DNA of 64,000 nucleotides from JAFGOM01 sp964605795 (lineage in GTDB: Archaea > Halobacteriota > Methanomicrobia > Methanomicrobiales > Methanospirillaceae), in the NCBI GenBank assembly GCA_964605795.1, contig CAZSDZ010000004.1, positions 28,999-92,998 of the forward strand, written 5' to 3'. How positions within the stretch are numbered: position 1 is the stretch's first letter; each line of letters starts with the position of its first letter. The notes under the pieces are model-generated. The model had not been told where the DNA came from and did not search any database. It saw nothing but the letters and a program-made list of their open reading frames with translations. The position numbers were made by a program, and so were the translations under genes. Shown here piece after piece: positions 59,051 through 64,000 of this stretch.

Positions 59051-61072
59051 TTATTGGTTCTTTTTAAATACTAAATAATTACTCATAGAAGCCCCATAAA
59101 TTTCATCAAATTGATGTACCAATTCAAGATTATATCTTTGAGTAAATTCTATTAAAAGATTATAGGGTAAAATAATTGGGAATCTCCAGGAACTATCCAT
59201 CCAGTTTTCAATATCCTCTTTTTTCCACTTTATATCTAATAGGCAGTCAAATACCAGAAATCCTCCTGGAACAAGAACTCTACTTGATTCTTTGATGTAG
59301 GAAAATATTTTCAGGATTGGGATATACACAAATACCGCGTGTGCATGAACCAAATTACAACTCCCGGTGACAGTATTTTTTAATGTTTCCCCATCAGTTT
59401 GCTGAAAAAAAAACTTACAGTCTTTACTATCTGAATACCTTTTTTTAAGATAATTCATCCATCCAAAATTCGTTTCGTATATTTCATAACGTAAAGGCTT
59501 TGCTAAATCGAAAACTTTTTCTAGGTACATTCCCGTTCCCGCACCAATCTCAAGAACAACTTGGCAATGAAAAAAAATGTTATTGTTATCCAAACATTGA
59601 ATAATTCGATTACGTCTCCCGTGTTTACGAATATCAAACTCCAGACTCTCTAAATATTCACATATCGTAAGTCCAGAATTACCCGCCGAATTAATAATTG
59701 ATTTTGAGTCAAGAAATCCTTCGCCAGTACGCTGTAAGGTATAACCAAAATAGATAAAAAAACGGGAAAGACAAGAAGAAAATGAGGTGATAATTCGGTT
59801 TCCACTAATATCCCACAATCCCGATATAATTCTTCGATGTAAGGTTTTTTTATTAGTTTGACGTTGTGAAGTAACTTTATTTTTCAATAATTCTTCGATT
59901 TTTTTTACAGCGACTTCAGTTGCCTTTCCTTTATTATAAAGGAGATAATTTTTTAATCGCTCTTGCTGGTAGGGGAATTCAAAAGAATTTTCTAATACTC
60001 TCTTAATTGCTTGAGGTAATTCATGTATATCTGAAATTACCAAACCGAATTCTTTCCCCCCATTTATGGTTGTTCTATGCGACCAGGAAATTGTATCTTT
60101 ATGTGGGAAACGTTGCTTAAGATATTCGTTAAAAAATTTTGGAGTTTCAATAAAAACTACTGGTTTATTGAGTGCAAAAAATTCAAAGGATACACTGCTT
60201 ATGCAAGTAATTAGAACATCTGAACAGGATAACAATGGATCAATGTGATAATCTGAAAATAATTTAAGATTTTTAGGATATTTTCTCTCTAACTCTCTGA
60301 TCTGTTGAAACCAGTCAATACCGCCGGTTGCATAAAAGTTATTAATCGGTTCCCAACAGTCAATTGGTAATTTTACAACTATGTTGTATATAAACAGAGA
60401 TGCCAACAATTCGATTATTTGAAGTCCATATTCTCTTAATGAAGCACCTTCGTTAAAAGCAGGGGCATAAAGAATTGTTTTTTGTGAGGGATCGAGTGAC
60501 AATTTTTGTAGTATCTCTTTTGCGGAAAATAGTCCATTAATCACGTTATCAGATTTTGGATAACCTATGTTGAAGAGTTCGAGATGAACCGGCAAGGGAA
60601 TTTTGGTCTCATGTAAATATTCTTCTAATGAATCTCTGTGCAACTCACCATATAAAAAAAAAGCATCAAAACTTTCAAGTATTTTTCTGTTAAATGTTAG
60701 TCCTTTAGAGGGTTGACCGTGAAATAATGCGATACTATACGTTCCCTCCAAACCTAAGTTGTTTTGTTCAGTGGTAAGAAATAGATCTATTTCTGGTATG
60801 ATTGAAAAACGTAATGATTCGTTTTTTAAATGAAATATTTTTCCAGCCAATTCAGAAAATATGGTATTAAATTCCTTTTTTGTATCCCGATGATGGACAA
60901 TTAGAATTAAATCGCGAGGATTTTTATCGATGTATCGTGAAAGAATAGATGAAAAAAATTGTGATTCCTCAATTGAAGGTAGATCAAAAGCTAAAACGTA
61001 TCTTTTTTTCCTAAAGAAAAGATATATTCTAACATGAATTACTTCTAAAATGCTTTTTATCGTAGTTATCAC
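59051..61072 (-). CDS. CDP-glycerol glycerophosphotransferase-like enzyme fused to a SAM methyltransferase
   Basis: A 673-residue two-domain protein. Residues about 30-395 resemble the CDP-glycerol:poly(glycerophosphate) glycerophosphotransferase family (TagF/TagB type): SIALFHGQPSKGLTF, KTILYAPAFNEGASLREYG, SDYHIDPLLSCSDVLITCIS and SSVSFEFFALNKPVVFIETP. Residues about 480-673 are a class I methyltransferase with VVLEIGAGTGMYLEKVFDLA, HAHAVFVYIPILKIFSYI and SRVLVPGGFLVFDCLLD. It may add a phosphodiester-linked group to the glycan and methylate it, or join two steps in one protein; the substrate is unknown. Strongly AT-rich. Confidence 0.8.
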   Translation of the reverse strand: MITTIKSILEVIHVRIYLFFRKKRYVLAFDLPSIEESQFFSSILSRYIDKNPRDLILIVHHRDTKKEFNTIFSELAGKIFHLKNESLRFSIIPEIDLFLTTEQNNLGLEGTYSIALFHGQPSKGLTFNRKILESFDAFFLYGELHRDSLEEYLHETKIPLPVHLELFNIGYPKSDNVINGLFSAKEILQKLSLDPSQKTILYAPAFNEGASLREYGLQIIELLASLFIYNIVVKLPIDCWEPINNFYATGGIDWFQQIRELERKYPKNLKLFSDYHIDPLLSCSDVLITCISSVSFEFFALNKPVVFIETPKFFNEYLKQRFPHKDTISWSHRTTINGGKEFGLVISDIHELPQAIKRVLENSFEFPYQQERLKNYLLYNKGKATEVAVKKIEELLKNKVTSQRQTNKKTLHRRIISGLWDISGNRIITSFSSCLSRFFIYFGYTLQRTGEGFLDSKSIINSAGNSGLTICEYLESLEFDIRKHGRRNRIIQCLDNNNIFFHCQVVLEIGAGTGMYLEKVFDLAKPLRYEIYETNFGWMNYLKKRYSDSKDCKFFFQQTDGETLKNTVTGSCNLVHAHAVFVYIPILKIFSYIKESSRVLVPGGFLVFDCLLDIKWKKEDIENWMDSSWRFPIILPYNLLIEFTQRYNLELVHQFDEIYGASMSNYLVFKKNQ

Positions 61073-61077
61073 AAAAA

Positions 61078-61782
61078 TCAGCTCATATTAAAGGCCAGTT
61101 CAATTGTTTTAAGCGCTAATTCTTTATTTGAATCAACAAGTGGCATTGAACAATGAAGAGAAGAAAATTTTATCAGTTCGGTACAGCCTAAAATTATTAC
61201 ATCTACCTCATTTTCAACTTGAATTTGATCGACAATTGCAATGAAATCATTCTTAATTTTGTTGAATGGTTCGTTTATTTTCACAGCTTCGATTATTTTT
61301 TCAATTTTTCGTTGAATATATGGAGAATGATGCACATAGTGTAATCCAAATGCAGTTAAATATGGTTCATAGGTACATAAATCGTAAGTGATTATTCCGC
61401 CCAAAACTGCGATTTTCTTAACATTCGGATATTTTTGAACAAGACTTTCCACAGTAATTTCAATTATATTGAGAATGGGAACATTTATCTCCTTTTGGAT
61501 TTCTGGCAGGTACGCACATGCACTATTGCAAGGAATTGTAATAAAATCTACAGGATATAACTCAAGTTTCTTGCAGGATTCAATCATTGCAGGAACTGGT
61601 GTACATTCGTGAAAAATATGGTGACGAGATCGACTCGGGATATGTGGATTGCAATCAATTATTATATGTGCGTGATCCCAGTCTTTTTTTGCAGGTGTAT
61701 TCTCCAATAAAGTTTGAAAGAAAAATAGAGTAGCATAGGGTCCCATCCCGCCAAGAATCCCGACATTTTTACTTTTTTTCAT
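61078..61782 (-). CDS. Aspartate/glutamate racemase-family protein
   Basis: A 234-residue member of the Asp/Glu/hydantoin racemase family. I choose ATG 61782 (MKKSKNVGILGGMGPYATLF), which overlaps the preceding methyltransferase gene by 14 nt; a longer frame to 61836 lies inside that gene. Both catalytic cysteines are present: C85 in ITIPCNSACAY and C200 in VIILGCTELI. GGMGP and the C-terminal VDSNKELALKTIELA are also typical. It may supply a D-amino acid (D-Asp or D-Glu) or act on a related compound for decoration of the surface polymer; the role is inferred from context. Confidence 0.85.
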   Translation of the reverse strand: MKKSKNVGILGGMGPYATLFFFQTLLENTPAKKDWDHAHIIIDCNPHIPSRSRHHIFHECTPVPAMIESCKKLELYPVDFITIPCNSACAYLPEIQKEINVPILNIIEITVESLVQKYPNVKKIAVLGGIITYDLCTYEPYLTAFGLHYVHHSPYIQRKIEKIIEAVKINEPFNKIKNDFIAIVDQIQVENEVDVIILGCTELIKFSSLHCSMPLVDSNKELALKTIELAFNMS

Positions 61783-62590
61783 GATTGCCCATTTTTCTAA
61801 AAATAAAAAAATCATGTGATCTATCTCCCCCTTCAAAAGGGATGGGATATATGAGATCTGCCATCAATGAAAAAAAATGAAGGAATTCGAAGAAAAAAGG
61901 TCCTAAAATTTTTGCAAAAAGAAGAAATATATTGTATATGGGCTTGAAAAGGTACATTTTCCCCCCTCTTAAAAAAGTGTAACTACGTTTTTGATAGGTT
62001 AAAACAAAACCGAAATCAGAAAAAATGTTTTGTAATTCAGAGGGTGTCCTAAAAATTGAATAATAATCATGAGATTGTAATATTTCTCTCTTTTTATAAT
62101 TTATCGTACTCCTGTCAATTATTATTGTATTGTTCGTCAAACAGGGGGAAATATTTCTTATTATCTTTCTAATCTCGTCATCTTGGAGATATTGAGTGAT
62201 TCCACTAAAGATTATTACGTCGTATTTTCTTGAACTATAGAAATCTATAACCGATTCTTCAATTAAATTAACATTGTTTAAATTTAATGATACAATGGAT
62301 TCACGAGCGATTTCAATTGCATGATGACTAAAATCAACAGCATCATAATGTTTGACTAAAGGAGCTATTGCAGTAATCCATCTCCCATTTCCACTCCCCA
62401 ATTCCAATAAATTCATATTTTTATTGAACATTATTTGTTGTTTTATATGTTGAACTTCTAAATAATGACGGTAAAAAACTTCCAGTATGCCTCCTCTTCC
62501 CATTGGATAAACTCCAAAAAGTGGGTCCGGTGTCTCCTGAGATGAATTCCAGTATTTATAAGTCTTTTCTATTGGTTTATCTTGTTTCAA
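61769..62590 (-). CDS. Class I SAM-dependent methyltransferase
   Basis: A 273-residue methyltransferase. Motif I is MNLLELGSGNGRWITAIAPL, followed by HYDAVDFSHHAIEIARESIV, YDVIIFSGITQYLQDDEIRK and a long C-terminal extension with a hydrophobic segment (KPIYNIFLLFAKILGPFFFE) that could touch the membrane. It is translationally coupled to the racemase-family gene downstream by a 14-nt overlap. The substrate is unknown. Confidence 0.82.
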   Translation of the reverse strand: MKQDKPIEKTYKYWNSSQETPDPLFGVYPMGRGGILEVFYRHYLEVQHIKQQIMFNKNMNLLELGSGNGRWITAIAPLVKHYDAVDFSHHAIEIARESIVSLNLNNVNLIEESVIDFYSSRKYDVIIFSGITQYLQDDEIRKIIRNISPCLTNNTIIIDRSTINYKKREILQSHDYYSIFRTPSELQNIFSDFGFVLTYQKRSYTFLRGGKMYLFKPIYNIFLLFAKILGPFFFEFLHFFSLMADLIYPIPFEGGDRSHDFFIFRKMGNHEKK

Positions 62591-62624
62591 GGTTAACTCC
62601 AGAAATCTTTAAATGTAATGTTTT

Positions 62625-63350
62625 TTATGAAAATAACTCTCTTGCCATTTCCAAATCTGAGGGAGTATCAATTTCAAACCATTTTTCCCCATTTATATCT
62701 ATCAACTTTATTTTTTCTTCTTGAAGGTGATCAGCAATTATCAGATCATAGTAATCATTATGGCGATTTTCTTTAATGCCACAATTTAGCCATTGTTGAA
62801 TTTTTAACGAACCATCTGTAGATGTATGAAGAATTCCTAATGATTTATATTGTAAGGGTTTTAACATGGATAAATCTCGAATAATCGATAAAGAATGTGC
62901 ATTGCCTGTCCCATCATCTTCAAGAAAAGCTCCATCTAGTTGCCTGACGGATGAGTCAACAAACCAGCATATCGTATCATTAGTTTTTCGCTCTAATATG
63001 TTCTGGGAAAAAAAAACATCTCCTTCAATTATCCATGATGGTTCCTCAACATTTTTTAATCCAAGATAGAGGCTGAACATACTGTTTGTGGACTGATAAT
63101 ATGGATTTTCAATATATTCAATTATCATATCCCGATATCTTTCTGTAATGGCCGCGTATACTTTTTGAGACTGATGACCGACAACAAGGCGGACTTTTTT
63201 GCATCCATGGTTAGCAAGTGATTGAAGAGTATTGTCTAGTATACGGCGTCCGGAAATCTCTAAAAAACATTTAGGTATTTCATCAGTCAAAGGTCTTAAA
63301 CGCTTCGATTCTCCTGCAATAAGGACAATGGCCATTTTTGTAGTAATCAT
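62625..63350 (-). CDS. Nucleotidyltransferase (sugar-/choline-phosphate NTP-transferase type)
   Basis: About 241 residues, GT-A-like nucleotidyltransferase. The active-site loop reads VLIAGESKRLRPLTDEIPKC, close to the LAAGxGxRLxPLT consensus but with GES in place of GxG. FLEISGRRILDNTLQSLANH, NSMFSLYLGLKN and IIEGDVFF resemble phosphocholine and LicC-type cytidylyltransferases. A CTP-dependent product would fit the CDP-glycerol-type transferase encoded downstream. The start is ambiguous (63374, 63350 or 63335). Confidence 0.8.
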   Translation of the reverse strand: MITTKMAIVLIAGESKRLRPLTDEIPKCFLEISGRRILDNTLQSLANHGCKKVRLVVGHQSQKVYAAITERYRDMIIEYIENPYYQSTNSMFSLYLGLKNVEEPSWIIEGDVFFSQNILERKTNDTICWFVDSSVRQLDGAFLEDDGTGNAHSLSIIRDLSMLKPLQYKSLGILHTSTDGSLKIQQWLNCGIKENRHNDYYDLIIADHLQEEKIKLIDINGEKWFEIDTPSDLEMARELFS

Positions 63351-63374
63351 CTCTAAAATCCCTGAGCCTTCCAT

Positions 63375-63777
63375 TTTTTTTATGACTAATCTTCTATATT
63401 TTTGATTTAAATAAATTTATTTATAGATCTGAATATCAAATTCAAATTTGTTAATAAATGGATACAATGAGATTGGTTTTATTTTTTATATTTGTGAAAG
63501 CTGGTGCAGAGTGAAATTTGCTAAACATGAACCTGATAACCCTGAACCAATGATCAGGGTATTATCCCCAAAAACTTCAGTTTAAAAATTAATAAATATT
63601 GAGTCATAATATCTCTCCAGTCCTTCCCGAATCCCTATCTCACCTGAATTTGTAGATTTATAACTGATCGGCTGCGGCGCGATCTAAAAATATAGTCAAT
63701 TTTCCACCTATTTTTCAATTAATTTGCAAATATTAGGCGGAAGGTTTATCTAGTTGTAAGTTATAATTATAACCTAC
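63375..63777. promoter_or_regulatory. Intergenic region with a palindrome before the transposase gene
   Basis: About 400 bp between divergent genes. GTTATAATTATAAC (63760-63773) is a perfect palindrome, extended by a further 3 pairs to 63756-63777 with one mismatch, ending at the transposase start codon. It could be the TATA region of that gene or part of the insertion-sequence end. A possible hairpin with ACCCTG (63539-63544) and CAGGGT (63555-63560) lies further up. Confidence 0.35.
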
Positions 63778-64000
63778 ATGCACATTAAACGCATTAAAAA
63801 AGGAAATTCTGTGTATCTAGCAGAATATGAGTCGTACAGAGAGGAAGGGAAGGTAAAAACCAGATTTATCAGATATCTTGGTAAAGAGAGCGATGAAAGG
63901 AATGTACCACTACCCAAGAAGTCTGCTCACGTTCAGACCCCTTTGTATCCTAGATTCCCGCCGATTCATAACGAGTTCGGCGGGCTTACTCCCAGCTCAT
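63778..64000 (+). mobile_element. N-terminal part of an IS1634/IS4-type transposase, cut by the window edge
   Basis: The frame from ATG 63778 stays open to the window end (74 codons). The start MHIKRIKKGNSVYLAEYESY followed by REEGKVKTRFIRYLGKE is the conserved N-terminus of IS1634-group transposases, which are frequent in Methanospirillum and relatives. After about residue 45 the sequence (PRFPPIHNEFGGLTPS) no longer looks like that family. The DNA there contains a perfect 7-bp stem (CCGCCGA 63958-63964, TCGGCGG 63977-63983), so the gene may be interrupted by another element. Confidence 0.65.

Noticed and set aside
1..64000. tRNA, rRNA and CRISPR features
   Set aside because: I looked for T-arm-like GGTTCRANTCC boxes with matching acceptor stems and for regularly spaced repeats, and found none I could support by eye. 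A tRNAscan-SE and CRISPR search would settle this.

Overview
This window comes from a methanogenic archaeon, most likely of the order Methanomicrobiales (Methanospirillum-like; the order is inferred, the genus is a guess). The evidence is a complete methyl-coenzyme M reductase operon (mcrBDCGA), a complete methyl-tetrahydromethanopterin:coenzyme M methyltransferase operon (mtr), an archaeal-type ribosomal protein operon with eS4, eL32 and eL19, a SecY-linked archaeal YidC-like protein, and TATA-type promoters. No rRNA, tRNA or CRISPR array was recognised.

Layout. Positions 1-9533 (+) are the spc-type ribosomal operon, from uS17 (cut by the window edge) through uL15, secY, adenylate kinase, a DUF106/EMC3 protein and cytidylate kinase. 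Positions 9600-13025 hold an AI-2E family permease and a membrane-anchored PEGA/kinase-like protein whose catalytic aspartates are missing. Positions 13239-18609 form an uncharacterised Fe-S/metal-related cluster: two NifX/NifB-like small proteins, two ferredoxin-bearing MinD/Mrp ATPases, a DUF134 helix-turn-helix protein, a CGGC protein, a DUF5320 protein, a 48-residue ORF and a radical SAM enzyme. Three of its promoters share a CATATG-centred operator with the half-site ATGAGTANTAAT. Positions 18627-21053 are feoA-feoB-dtxR with a DtxR-type operator at the feo promoter. Positions 21272-28320 hold a HIT protein, a J-domain protein, two methyltransferases (one fused to a MarR-type regulator), a molybdate/tungstate ABC transporter and a TrmO-like protein.

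Positions 28363-42321 (-) are the methanogenesis core: a cobalamin-type radical SAM enzyme, then mtrE-D-C-B-A-F-(A'G)-H, a MazF-type toxin-antitoxin pair, and mcrBDCGA. Two points stand out. The seventh mtr gene is a second MtrA corrinoid domain fused to MtrG. The 3' end of mcrA with its terminator is duplicated on the far side of the toxin-antitoxin pair.

Positions 43184-63350 are a surface-polysaccharide locus. Two nucleotide-sugar genes (GDP-mannose dehydratase and GDP-fucose synthase type) are followed by an AT-rich stretch of glycosyltransferases and many small-molecule methyltransferases, a DegT aminotransferase with a cupin partner, a CDP-glycerol-type transferase fused to a methyltransferase, an Asp/Glu racemase-family protein and a nucleotidyltransferase. 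Together they probably build and decorate a methylated, possibly amino-acid-containing surface glycan. The window ends in the N-terminal part of an IS1634/IS4-type transposase.
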